This document shows, one piece after another, positions 7,634 through 16,011 of a DNA stretch of 64,000 nt. The notes beneath the pieces were generated by a model. It worked only from the letters and a program-made list of their open reading frames with translations, made no database searches and had not been told where the DNA came from. Made by a program: the position numbers and the translations under genes. The stretch is from the NCBI GenBank assembly GCA_020849535.1, contig JADLGB010000258.1, positions 1-64,000 of the forward strand, in the 5' to 3' direction. Within the stretch, counting starts at the first letter, position 1. Each line of letters opens with the position of its first letter. The stretch is from Candidatus Hydrogenedentota bacterium (GTDB taxonomy: Bacteria; Hydrogenedentota; Hydrogenedentia; Hydrogenedentales; SLHB01).

Positions 7634-8278
7634 ATGGATGATTTCGACGCACAGCGAAACGCGATGGTCGAGAGACAACTGGCCGCACGCAATATCACAA
7701 GTCCCCGCGTGCTGACAGCCATGCGCAATGTGCCCAGGCACTGTTTCGTTCCCCTTCACCTGCGAGACCAAGCCTACGAAGACCGCCCTCTTGAGATTGG
7801 CCACGGGCAGACCATCTCGCAACCCTACATGGTCGCCTACATGACGCAGCTCCTGGATCTTCGCCCCACGGACCGCGTGCTCGAAATCGGCACCGGGTCC
7901 GGGTACCAGGCCGCCATCCTGGGTTCGCTCGCCCAGCGCGTGGTCACCATGGAACGCATCGAGTCCATCGGCCTGACCGCCGCCCACCTCCTGTGTGAGC
8001 TGGGCTACGGCAACATCGCCGTCCATGTCGCGGACGGGACACTCGGCTGGTTGGACGAGGCCCCTTACGACGCCATCATCGTGACAGCCGCCGGCCCCTC
8101 CGTCCCCGATGCATTGAAGGCCCAGCTTGCCGATGGCGGGCGCCTGGTCTGTCCTGCAGGCCCGCGCGACATGCAGCGGCTTGTCCGGGTGACCCGGCAG
8201 GCGGAATTGTTCCGGGAGGAGGAGAGCATCGCCTGCGTTTTTGTGCCCCTCATCGGGAGCGAAGGTTGGCCCGTCTGA
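7634..8278 (+). CDS. pcm: protein-L-isoaspartate O-methyltransferase
   Basis: A 214-residue SAM-dependent methyltransferase that repairs isoaspartyl residues in aged proteins. Visible motifs: MVERQLAARNI at the N-terminus, the substrate-binding GHGQTISQPYMVAYMTQLL, the SAM-binding VLEIGTGSGYQAAIL, and the late motif DGGRLVCPAG. ATG 7634 gives the usual MDDF...MVERQL N-terminus, but GGGGGAAGG is about 12 bases upstream. ATG 7580 (GGAG 9 bases upstream) would add 18 residues and cannot be excluded. It is the last gene of the thpR-yggT-pcm run. Confidence 0.9.
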   Translation: MDDFDAQRNAMVERQLAARNITSPRVLTAMRNVPRHCFVPLHLRDQAYEDRPLEIGHGQTISQPYMVAYMTQLLDLRPTDRVLEIGTGSGYQAAILGSLAQRVVTMERIESIGLTAAHLLCELGYGNIAVHVADGTLGWLDEAPYDAIIVTAAGPSVPDALKAQLADGGRLVCPAGPRDMQRLVRVTRQAELFREEESIACVFVPLIGSEGWPV

Positions 8279-8429
8279 CGGAGCCTGGAAAATGAAGAGG
8301 CGCGCTGGCAAGCCTTAACCGACACCCTTTGGAAAGGCCTTCAGCGCGCCCAACTCATCTCCGGCAACCGGGGCGTGGAGACTATCCCCCGTCACCGCTG
8401 TTCCCTTCTGAGTAAACCTTGCTGCCGCG

Positions 8430-8837
8430 TCAGTTCGACGCGTAGGGCGGGATCCCCGAGTCCACCGCGGCACTGACTGCCGACCGGATATCCGTGGGCT
8501 TGAGCCCCACCGCGATGCACTCCCCCACTGCTTCTCGCAAGTGCGCTTGCACCATCTGCATAGACTTGCCGGTGGCAATTTTGAACGCACGGTCAGTCAC
8601 GGTGACGCCAATGCCCCTGCGAGTTTGCACGATCCCCATTAACTCCAGGTCTCGATACGCCTTGATCACCGTGTTTGTGTTCACGCCGATCATCGTCGAC
8701 ATCTCACGCGCCGATGGCACCCGGTCTCCAGCAGACAAACGGCCTGATGCGATGGCAAACATCACTTGGTTCTCGATCTGGACATACACCGCAATGGGAC
8801 TGTCGAGATTCACTGAAAACTGTAACGAATCCTGCAT
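8430..8837 (-). CDS. GntR family transcriptional regulator, YtrA-like
   Basis: A 135-residue repressor-type protein: an N-terminal winged helix-turn-helix (YVQIENQVMFAIASGRL, then RVPSAREMSTMIGVNTNTVI) and a short helical C-terminal dimerisation tail of about 60 residues rather than a ligand-binding domain. That short tail is the YtrA subfamily hallmark. AGAGGGG lies 8 bases before ATG 8837, so the longer open frame back to 8927 is not used. YtrA regulators usually control a co-transcribed ABC transporter; none is adjacent. The promoter and a flanking inverted repeat (next entries) suggest autoregulation. Confidence 0.85.
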   Translation of the reverse strand: MQDSLQFSVNLDSPIAVYVQIENQVMFAIASGRLSAGDRVPSAREMSTMIGVNTNTVIKAYRDLELMGIVQTRRGIGVTVTDRAFKIATGKSMQMVQAHLREAVGECIAVGLKPTDIRSAVSAAVDSGIPPYASN

Positions 8838-8862
8838 ACGGCACACCCCTCTTTTGAATTCC

Positions 8863-8943
8863 CTAGGTAAAGTTCTGCCTCCACGCATAACCGAACTCAT
8901 AATAACGCCACTGCTTTGGCACTTCAAGCAAATTGTTACCTAG
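8863..8943. promoter_or_regulatory. inverted 8-mers flanking the gntR promoter (candidate operator)
   Basis: CTAGGTAA at 8863-8870 and its exact reverse complement TTACCTAG at 8936-8943 lie on either side of the predicted -35/-10 elements. Similar T-A-rich flanks (AAAG / TGAAAT) follow each. Perfect inverted copies bracketing a regulator's own promoter suggest operator half-sites or two operators. Confidence 0.5.
8899..8927 (-). promoter_or_regulatory. sigma-70-type promoter for the gntR gene
   Basis: On the minus strand TTGAAG (8927-8922) and TATTAT (8904-8899) are separated by exactly 17 bases. The transcript would start near 8892, leaving a leader of about 55 bases before ATG 8837. Confidence 0.6.
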
Positions 8944-9251
8944 TGAAATGTGTTAAGGATGCAATCCGATAAACATGTCAAATCATTGAAAATAAACGAC
9001 TTAAACCTGGTTTAGGCGCTGCATTGCATGCAGATATGCATAGAAGTACGACGGCCCGATCTGATAATTATGCGCACTATATACATCTTCAATCCTGCAA
9101 ATTCTGCACACTTCGCAGCCTTTCCCGTCCTGTGGCGAGCCGGTACCCTCCCTATCGAATTCATTGACGCCCGGTCTCAGCGGGCATAGACTGGGTCATT
9201 CGGATTCTTCGCGAGTTTGGGGACGGACCTACGCCAAGGGGGGTATAGAAG
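8944..9251. other. intergenic region between gntR and the second oxidoreductase
   Basis: An AT-richer stretch of about 300 bases with no gene. It includes a TGCAT...ATGCA palindromic cluster near 9025-9041. I see GATAAT-type -10 candidates near 9062 but no matching -35, so no promoter is called. Confidence 0.45.
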
Positions 9252-10757
9252 ATGAATTCGAACAGGGTGCCGGTTGCTGGGATGAGTTCTGATGGGCTGC
9301 CCGGCCTGACGCGCCGGGCTTTCTTGGGGCGCGGGGCCACGTCTGTGGCCGCGGCCGCCGTCGTGCCGGGACTCAGTCTGGGTGGTGCGGAATTTGTTCC
9401 CCCGAGTGAGAGAGTGAGAATCGCCTGCGTCGGAGTTGGCTCGCAGGGGCTACGCGTTATGCTTGATTTCCTCACTTTACCGGAGGCGCAGGTGGTCGCC
9501 GTTTGCGACGTGAACGAGGGCAGCGCCGACTACATGGAGTGGGGTCAATACGAACTCCGCGACAAGACCCGCGAAACCCTGAAGGACTCCGCCTGGGGCG
9601 AGGGGGTGGCAGGCGCGCAGGCGGGCATGAAGCCTGCTCAGGACATCGTGCAACGCTACTACGCCGCCCAGGGCGGCCGCAGCAAGCGGAAGCGCTGCGC
9701 CGCGTACCGGGATTACAGAGAACTCTTTGACAAGGAGAAGGACTTTGATGCCGTGCTCATAGGGACTCCCGACCATGTGCATGCCCCGATCGCGGTTCAG
9801 GCCATGCGCCTGGGCAAGCACGTATACTGCCAGAAGCCGATGTCCCATACCGTCCACGAAGCCCGCGTGATGGCGCGAGTGGCCACCGAAACCGGCGTGG
9901 CCACGCAGGTGGCGACGGGCAACTCCGCATCGGAGGCCACGCGCCTCCTGTGCGAGTGGGTCTGGGCCGGCGCAATCGGCCCGGTGCGCGAGGTGCACAA
10001 CTGGTCGAGCCGTCCGCTCTGGCCGCAGGGACTTGACCGCCCCGCGGCGGAGGATCCTGTTCCTCCGTATCTCGATTGGAACCTATGGTTGGGTCCTGCC
10101 GCCATGCGCCCTTACAGCAAGGCGTACCAGCCTTTCATCTGGCGCGGCTGGTTCGATTTCGGCACTGGTACCGTGGGCGACATGGGCTGTTACAGCTTCG
10201 AAACGATTTTCCGGGTATTGAAACTGGGGGCGCCAATCCGGGTCAGCACCAGTTCGACCAAGGTCTATCCGGAGTCTTTTCCCGCGGCCTCCCTCCTGCA
10301 CTTCCAATTCCCCGCGAGGGGAGAAATGCCCCCCGTGAGTCTTCATTGGTATGACGGCGGACTGCGCCCCGAGAAGCCGGAAGAGCTGACAGATGCCGAG
10401 TTCGAAGACGAGGGCCTGCTGTTCGTGGGAGACTCCGGGAAGATCCTGTGCGGCTTCAACGGATCGAATCCGCACCTCATCCCCGAATCGGCCATGACCG
10501 CGTTCAAACAGCCGCCGCAAACACTGCCGCGGTCCATCGGGCACAACGAAGAGTGGCTTGCCGCGTGCAAGGGAGGGGACCCCGCGGGCGCGCGCTTCGA
10601 GGTTGCCGCGCCTGTTACCGAGACGATTCTGCTTGGCAATGTGGCACTTCGCGCCGGCACGACGATTGATTGGGACACCGCGACGCAGATGGTCACCAAC
10701 AACGCCGAGGCAAACGCCCTCCTGCACTTCGATTATCGCGAAGGCTGGGCGCTGTAA
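9252..10757 (+). CDS. Tat-exported Gfo/Idh/MocA family oxidoreductase
   Basis: A 501-residue paralogue of the gene at 1769, longer by an insertion after the Rossmann beta-alpha-beta unit. It has a twin-arginine signal (LTRRAFLGRG), nucleotide-binding VGVGSQG, a dehydrogenase-type TPDHVHAP, a QKP catalytic triplet (VYCQKPMSHT), and a C-terminal substrate domain ending HFDYREGWAL. Residues about 105-155, containing a Lys/Arg-rich stretch (GGRSKRKRCAAYRDYREL), are the insertion. It is probably a periplasmic sugar-type oxidoreductase of unknown substrate. It is transcribed toward an esterase and a sulfatase, which suggests a shared role in polysaccharide breakdown, but gaps of over 300 bases argue for separate transcription. 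Confidence 0.9.
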   Translation: MNSNRVPVAGMSSDGLPGLTRRAFLGRGATSVAAAAVVPGLSLGGAEFVPPSERVRIACVGVGSQGLRVMLDFLTLPEAQVVAVCDVNEGSADYMEWGQYELRDKTRETLKDSAWGEGVAGAQAGMKPAQDIVQRYYAAQGGRSKRKRCAAYRDYRELFDKEKDFDAVLIGTPDHVHAPIAVQAMRLGKHVYCQKPMSHTVHEARVMARVATETGVATQVATGNSASEATRLLCEWVWAGAIGPVREVHNWSSRPLWPQGLDRPAAEDPVPPYLDWNLWLGPAAMRPYSKAYQPFIWRGWFDFGTGTVGDMGCYSFETIFRVLKLGAPIRVSTSSTKVYPESFPAASLLHFQFPARGEMPPVSLHWYDGGLRPEKPEELTDAEFEDEGLLFVGDSGKILCGFNGSNPHLIPESAMTAFKQPPQTLPRSIGHNEEWLAACKGGDPAGARFEVAAPVTETILLGNVALRAGTTIDWDTATQMVTNNAEANALLHFDYREGWAL

Positions 10758-11075
10758 CGCAAGGATCCCGATATGATTGAAAGAAGAGGAGCCGGAGGTG
10801 CCACGCGGATCGTTGGTTAAGAAAAGGGCCGTGATCAGAGGCGAGTCCTGCGTGTCGAAGTGATGGCGCTTCAGGTGCCCAGTGACCTCTGCGGTGTCCG
10901 CTTTATCGAGCTTGGCTTGGTGCGAAGTATCGATATCGTCGCGCTGTCCTTTGGAGTTTTCGGATACGCGACCGCCGGTGGTGCCCTGGAATTGCTTCTC
11001 GTCCGCGGTTTCCTCGATCTCCGCGGGTGCCGCAAAGACGGCTTCTCGCAGCCATTGGAATAGGCGGCTCTTGTG
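10758..11075 (-). other. unbroken coding-like frame with no start codon (possible gene remnant)
   Basis: On the minus strand one frame stays open for this whole gap, from just after a stop at 11076-11078, and encodes acidic, well-mixed sequence such as LREAVFAAPAEIEETADEKQ and DTSHQAKLDKADTAEV. It has no ATG, GTG or TTG here and then runs on antisense into the oxidoreductase. The residue mix looks more like real protein than the Ser/Arg-rich plus-strand frames. It may be a decayed gene end or chance. No function can be assigned, and no plus-strand gene is supported in the gap. Confidence 0.25.
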
Positions 11076-11112
11076 CTAACATCTGTCTAACGGTTTGAAG
11101 CGAGGACTGAGC

Positions 11113-12033
11113 ATGCGCACGATTGACCGTCGAACGTTCTTGACGTTGGCACCGCTCGCGGCCCTCGCGTCGGGGTGGGCTGTTTCTTGTGGGCGGCCTG
11201 AAAGGGCCAGCGCCGCTGAAGTACAAACGGCGGCCATCGCTACAAAGAGTGAACCTTACAAGAAGGCGTCCCAGCGGGAATTGATGATGCATCTCAGTTT
11301 CCCGAGCGATTGGAAGGAGGGCGATAAGCGCCCCGCGATCGTGTTCTTCTTTGGCGGCGGGTGGCAAAACGGGAACCCCTCCCAGTTCGCGTATCAGGCG
11401 GAGCGGCTTGCCCAGCGCGGGATGGTCGCTGCTTGCGCCGACTACCGGGTAAAGAGCAAAGACGGCGTCGGCCCGAAGTCGTGTGTCGAAGATGCGAAGA
11501 GCGCGGTCCGGTGGCTGCGCGCGAACGGCGCGCGCCTTGGAATAGATGCGGAGCGGATCGTCGCGGGTGGAGGGTCCGCGGGCGGACACCTCGCAGCGTG
11601 CACGGCGCTTACACCGGATTTGGTTGGTGAGAATGAAGACGGCGCTATTTCATCGAAGACGAGCGCGATGGTCCTGTTTAATCCGGTCCTTAATTTCTCG
11701 GGGGAGCCACGCCTCCTGGAGCGCATCGACAACGACGAGGCTCTCGCAAAGTTGATCTCCCCCACGCTCCACTTGGAGGCCGGGAGTCCGCCTGCCATTC
11801 TCTTTTATGGGGCGCTTGACAGGCTGCTCCCTCAGGGCGAGGCTTTTGTGGCGCGGTCAAAGGAACTGGGTATCCGGGCCGAATTGCACGTGACCCCAAA
11901 CCAGAATCACGGGTTCTTCAACAAGCCGCCATATCGCGAAGACACCCTGCACCTGGCTGAACAATTCCTCGCATCGCTCGGAATGCTCAATAACACGCCC
12001 GTTGAAGTGGAAACGACCCAAGCTCCCGCCTGA
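11113..12033 (+). CDS. Tat-exported alpha/beta-hydrolase (esterase/lipase)
   Basis: A 306-residue carboxylesterase-like hydrolase. It has a twin-arginine signal (IDRRTFLTLAPL) and a Cys near residue 27 that could be lipidated. The oxyanion region FFFGGGWQNG replaces the usual HGGG, the nucleophile elbow is GGGSAGGH, and the catalytic His sits in QNHGF near the C-terminus, with the acid probably in YGALDRLLP. ATG 11113 was chosen over the upstream TTG because CGAGGA is 6 bases before it. Similar enzymes remove acetyl or feruloyl groups from plant polysaccharides; the sulfatase 136 bases downstream fits a polysaccharide-processing role. Confidence 0.85.
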   Translation: MRTIDRRTFLTLAPLAALASGWAVSCGRPERASAAEVQTAAIATKSEPYKKASQRELMMHLSFPSDWKEGDKRPAIVFFFGGGWQNGNPSQFAYQAERLAQRGMVAACADYRVKSKDGVGPKSCVEDAKSAVRWLRANGARLGIDAERIVAGGGSAGGHLAACTALTPDLVGENEDGAISSKTSAMVLFNPVLNFSGEPRLLERIDNDEALAKLISPTLHLEAGSPPAILFYGALDRLLPQGEAFVARSKELGIRAELHVTPNQNHGFFNKPPYREDTLHLAEQFLASLGMLNNTPVEVETTQAPA

Positions 12034-12169
12034 GCACCTCGCGGAGTAGTCCTCGTTCCACATCGTTTGAAGTGCCAACCTAAACTCTGGTCAAATCCGA
12101 ATAGGAACTCAGGTCCGCACCGGTGGTGGCGGCTGCCTGGATTGCTGCTTCCGCCAAAGGATGAACGCA

Positions 12170-13597
12170 ATGAAGACTCTTGATCGCCGCACGTTCTTGG
12201 CCGCTATGAGTGCGGGCGCCGCCGGCTTGATGGTTGGTAGTGCGACCGGACAACAGCAAAAAAGACCGAACATCGTGTTTATCCTGGCGGACGACCTCGG
12301 ACGGCATCAGGTAGGGTGCTATGGCAATCCATTCTATGAAACGCCGAATGTGGACCGCCTCGCCGCCGAGGGCATGCGGTTCACGGACGCATACGCCGCC
12401 GCGCCGGTCTGTTCCCCCACGCGCGCGAGCATCATGACGGGCAAGTATCCGGGGCGACTCCATCTCACGGACTACATCGCCGGAGGTGACTATCCCAATG
12501 AGAAGCTGAAGATGATCGATTGGACAAAGCACCTGCCGGTCGAAGAGACCACGCTTGCAGAGATGCTGCGTGACGCGGGTTACGCCTGCGGCCATTTCGG
12601 AAAGTGGCACCTCAGCGCGGACAAGGAATACCGTCCGGGCCGCCCGGGAGACCCGGACACACAGGGTTTCGAGGACGTGCTCGCATTGGACAAGCCCGAG
12701 GCGGGCGAGGTCGCCGCCGCGGGCGCGGACCCGGACTACGATGCCCACCATACGCGCGAGATCACGGACCGGGGTATTGCATTCATGAAGCGCAATCAGG
12801 ACAAGCCCTTCTTCTGCTATCTGGCCTACAGCGCGGTGCACCGGCCCGAAATGGAGTACGCCCCGCGAATTGTCAAATACGCGCGAAAGCCCGAGGCCTC
12901 GAACATAATGGGCAATAACCCCGTGCTTGCGGCGATGATGGAAACCATGGACACGAACATTGGACGCGTCCTCGATACCTTGGATGAACTCGACGTCGCT
13001 GAAAACACCATCGTGGTGTTCTTCTCGGATAACGGCGACTTGTACGGGCGGGAAGGGCTGAAGCCGTTTTACGGAGCCAAGGCGGATTTGTACGAGGGTG
13101 GTATCCGTGAACCCTTGATCGTTCGCTGGCCCCAGGTCGTGAAGCCTGGGACCATCTGCACCGACATGATGTCCAGCATCGACTTTTTCCCCACATTCGC
13201 AGAAATTGCGGGAGTGGAACTAAGCGATCCCACGCTGGATGGGATCAGTATCTTGCCTGCCTTGACCCAGTCGGCGTCTCTCAAGCGAGATGCGCTCTAT
13301 TGGCATTACCCTCACTACCACTCCCTGGGTATTGCCCCATCTGGCGCCATTCGGGAAGGGAAGTACAAGCTGATTGAGTGGTTCGAGAAGAGCATCGACG
13401 GCCCTGAGACAGAAGGCGCCCTGGCGCTCTTCGACCTGGAGGCCGATCCCGGTGAGCGAAACAATCTTGCACCGGCGATGCCGGACAAGGCCCGGGACTT
13501 GTATGAAAAACTTCGCGCGTGGCGGAAGTCGGTCAATGCCCAAGTAATGGACCGCAATGACCACTACGACCCCGCGCGCGCCAGTACCGCGAAGTAA
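12170..13597 (+). CDS. Tat-exported formylglycine-dependent sulfatase
   Basis: A 475-residue type I sulfatase that hydrolyses sulfate esters, probably from a sulfated polysaccharide. Tat signal LDRRTFLAAM; metal-binding DD in IVFILADDLG; modification motif CSPTR, with Cys81 expected to be converted to formylglycine; GKWHLS; and FFSDNGD for the second metal site. ATG 12170 has AAAGG 9 bases upstream; the ATG three codons earlier touches that AAAGG. The three sulfatases in this window differ strongly from one another, so they probably act on different linkages. The activating enzyme is not in the window. Confidence 0.93.
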   Translation: MKTLDRRTFLAAMSAGAAGLMVGSATGQQQKRPNIVFILADDLGRHQVGCYGNPFYETPNVDRLAAEGMRFTDAYAAAPVCSPTRASIMTGKYPGRLHLTDYIAGGDYPNEKLKMIDWTKHLPVEETTLAEMLRDAGYACGHFGKWHLSADKEYRPGRPGDPDTQGFEDVLALDKPEAGEVAAAGADPDYDAHHTREITDRGIAFMKRNQDKPFFCYLAYSAVHRPEMEYAPRIVKYARKPEASNIMGNNPVLAAMMETMDTNIGRVLDTLDELDVAENTIVVFFSDNGDLYGREGLKPFYGAKADLYEGGIREPLIVRWPQVVKPGTICTDMMSSIDFFPTFAEIAGVELSDPTLDGISILPALTQSASLKRDALYWHYPHYHSLGIAPSGAIREGKYKLIEWFEKSIDGPETEGALALFDLEADPGERNNLAPAMPDKARDLYEKLRAWRKSVNAQVMDRNDHYDPARASTAK

Positions 13598-13667
13598 CGG
13601 GGTAGGAACAGACCCCGCATCTCAGGGTGGCGCATGGCGGCCCCTTCACCATGCCAATTCATCGCGC

Positions 13668-14738
13668 CTATTTGACGATTGGTCTGAGCACAATGTTGCG
13701 CAGTTGCACGCCCGTGTGGTCGCCCTGGATGTAGATGGGGCCTGGGCGCGACTCGTCGGACCAGAGCGCGCCGCCGGTGCAACCGGCAATCGGCTGGTTG
13801 TCTATGATGGTTTGTCCGTTGAGCTTCACTGTGGCGTGGCGATCCAATAGGGTGATGTCAAGGGACTGCCATTCCCCCGCAGGCTTTTCGGCAGCTACCG
13901 AGGGGGTGATACGCCCATAGATGGCGCCCATGTTGTGAGAATCGAGGGGCTTGCCGAAACTGTCGCGCAACTGAACTTCGTAGATTCCGCGCAGATAGAT
14001 GCCGCTATTGCCGTCAGGCGGAATGTTCACTTCAAGCGTGAGGTTGAAGTGTTCGAACTCGCGGACGGTGTGTAGATTCGCGTAGCGGATGTACTCTTGG
14101 CCTTCGTGCTGCGCTGGATCGTTGACGAGGACCCCGTCGCGCACCGACCACCCATTGGTTGCACTCGGGTCCACGGGGATCCAGCCCTCTCCTTTTGCGC
14201 CGGGGTGATTGGTTTCCAGCAATCCCCAGTGTGCTCCACCGAGCGCCACCCACCCGTCGAGACTCCTGCCATCAAAGAGTGCTATTGGCTCGCCGAACCG
14301 CACCTGCGTGAGGTCTGGGGCCGGTGGCAATGGCGGCACGCGGCGACCGGTAAACGACTGCTTGATGACGGCCATGCCGTCGGTGCTGGGTTCTGACAAA
14401 TCTCCTTGCAGGTCATCCCCAGACACAGTTGCCGTCAATTCGATTGGCTGGATCTGTTTGCGCACCACTTTACCGGAGGGATCGCGAATCTCGTCTTCCC
14501 GTATCCGAAGCGCGTGAAGCGTCTCTCCCTCGAAATAGATCCGCGTCTGGGTCTCCGGGCTTCCGCCGATCCACAGCAAGGCGCCGGTGAACACACCGTC
14601 GTCCTGCCGGACTTCCAACCAGCCCGGTCCGCCCCCTTCCGACGTGAGCGCCCACCTTCCCAGAAAGGGCGCGGCATCCGCCCACGCGCCCACGGCCATT
14701 ATTGCCCACAAACACGAAATCGTTACCCATCGATGCAT
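13668..14738 (-). CDS. secreted DUF1080 (3-keto-disaccharide hydrolase-like) protein
   Basis: A 356-residue exported protein. A cleavable signal (MHRWVTISCLWAIMAVGAWA) is followed by an N-terminal beta-rich module of about 110 residues, then a DUF1080 concanavalin-like domain with its signature start (FDGRSLDGWV), the mid-motif NSGIYLRG and the end PIYIQGDH. DUF1080 members are reported to hydrolyse 3-keto-glycosides, products that a Gfo/Idh/MocA oxidase could form, so a link to the nearby oxidoreductases is plausible. AAGGA is 7 bases before ATG 14738. It is the last gene of a minus-strand group with the UroD-like protein and transporter. Confidence 0.88.
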   Translation of the reverse strand: MHRWVTISCLWAIMAVGAWADAAPFLGRWALTSEGGGPGWLEVRQDDGVFTGALLWIGGSPETQTRIYFEGETLHALRIREDEIRDPSGKVVRKQIQPIELTATVSGDDLQGDLSEPSTDGMAVIKQSFTGRRVPPLPPAPDLTQVRFGEPIALFDGRSLDGWVALGGAHWGLLETNHPGAKGEGWIPVDPSATNGWSVRDGVLVNDPAQHEGQEYIRYANLHTVREFEHFNLTLEVNIPPDGNSGIYLRGIYEVQLRDSFGKPLDSHNMGAIYGRITPSVAAEKPAGEWQSLDITLLDRHATVKLNGQTIIDNQPIAGCTGGALWSDESRPGPIYIQGDHTGVQLRNIVLRPIVK

Positions 14739-14782
14739 TGTCGAATCCTTCTGTCCATCTAGGTCAGGGAAATCAAGTCCCC

Positions 14783-15925
14783 TCAGCTTGAACACACCTT
14801 CCGTGCATGCTTTACGAGAGCCTCAGCCTCTTCCACGTCGGCGAGGATCGCCCAAATAAAGAGTCGCGTGGGATCGAGTTCACGGCACAAGATCTCCATC
14901 TCTTGGAAAAGGTCGGCGTCATCGCCGTGGCTCGGGCCATAGTACACCTGAACCGATTTTCCTGCGCGCTGGATCATCTGGAGGAGATGAAGCCACTTTG
15001 ATGGTGGCGGATTCCCTGCTCCTTGAATCCACTGGACGGCGGTAAGGCTGTCAATTCCGAGGATCTTCGGAAGGTGACGCGCGGCATCGGGGCCGTCGAG
15101 ATGATAGAGTGAGTAATCTGCGTCATTGCAGCATTCGACATTGTCCCGCAAGCAGAATTCCTCGAACATCTCGGGGCCGATCATGCAGGTGAAGTCGTTC
15201 TGACCGATACAGAGAAAGCGTCTTTCGCTCCATCCCATGGTCCAGTTCGACGTGCCTTGGCCCGCGGGCAGTATGATGTTCGAAACCGTGTCAACAACGC
15301 ATTTCCAGAGATCCGTCATTTGACACATTGCCCGATGGACAGCTTCCGGGCGCTCAACCAGGTCCATGGAGAGTCTTTCCGGCCCGCGGATGGCGCTCAG
15401 TGCGTCGATTCCACTGTGAAGGTCGGGGTACCCCGTGACCCACTTCCCCTTTCCAGCCTCAACGGATGCCCGAAGCGTGTCCAAGTAGATTCTCCACCAG
15501 CGATTCTGGGGGGAGATGGTTAGTTCCCGATGCTTGTCCCAATCCTCGATGAAAGGTCTGATCCACGAGGTATTCTCTTTGGGTTTGATCGTCATGTCAG
15601 CGCCCAGCCACGCCGCGAACTGGTCGGGACCCAGCCAAGGATTGAAGACTGGCAAGGCATCCCCGGCGTAGTGCGTCCGGGAAAGATTGGACTCCGTCGA
15701 AACGATGACGTAGTTCACGTCAGTCCAGAGTTCGTCTTCCCGCTCGGGTTCCGGAAGGGCGGGCCCCTGTCTCGCATTGGGAACGACGATCCACATCAGC
15801 GGAGACTCTTCGAGCTCGCCTTGCCAGAACGCTTCGTTCCGTCGCAGGGCCCGAACAAGCTGCTTGTCCTCTATCCAGATCGTTTCCATCATGGGCACCG
15901 ATGCGTAAAGAGCGTCACCGTCCAC
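14783..15925 (-). CDS. UroD-like (uroporphyrinogen decarboxylase family) protein
   Basis: A 380-residue TIM-barrel protein of the UroD/MtaA/CmuA superfamily. Visible cues are the PxLWI-like opening, paired Trp-rich segments, the central substrate/metal region (LYHLDGPDAARHLPKIL), a pterin-methyltransferase-like VQWIQGAG, and a C-terminal barrel strand. It is not a heme-pathway UroD: family positions for coproporphyrin binding are not recognisable and there is no heme cluster. Such paralogues are numerous in this bacterial group and of unknown function. The start is uncertain: GTG 15925 and ATG 15892 both lack a good ribosome-binding site. The DUF1080 gene follows after 44 bases and the transporter precedes it. 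Confidence 0.75.
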   Translation of the reverse strand: MDGDALYASVPMMETIWIEDKQLVRALRRNEAFWQGELEESPLMWIVVPNARQGPALPEPEREDELWTDVNYVIVSTESNLSRTHYAGDALPVFNPWLGPDQFAAWLGADMTIKPKENTSWIRPFIEDWDKHRELTISPQNRWWRIYLDTLRASVEAGKGKWVTGYPDLHSGIDALSAIRGPERLSMDLVERPEAVHRAMCQMTDLWKCVVDTVSNIILPAGQGTSNWTMGWSERRFLCIGQNDFTCMIGPEMFEEFCLRDNVECCNDADYSLYHLDGPDAARHLPKILGIDSLTAVQWIQGAGNPPPSKWLHLLQMIQRAGKSVQVYYGPSHGDDADLFQEMEILCRELDPTRLFIWAILADVEEAEALVKHARKVCSS

Positions 15926-16011
15926 TCAGACGCCAATTGCCTCTCATTCCCTTTCGGTGACGCCCGCTTGATGCGAGGAACGGCTTCTCTGTGCGGGCTG
16001 CAGGGCCGGCG

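Noticed and set aside
10860..11079. Short plus-strand frames in the gap before the esterase
   Set aside because: Two overlapping plus-strand frames lack ribosome-binding sites; the Ser-rich one is the shadow of the minus-strand coding-like frame reported above.
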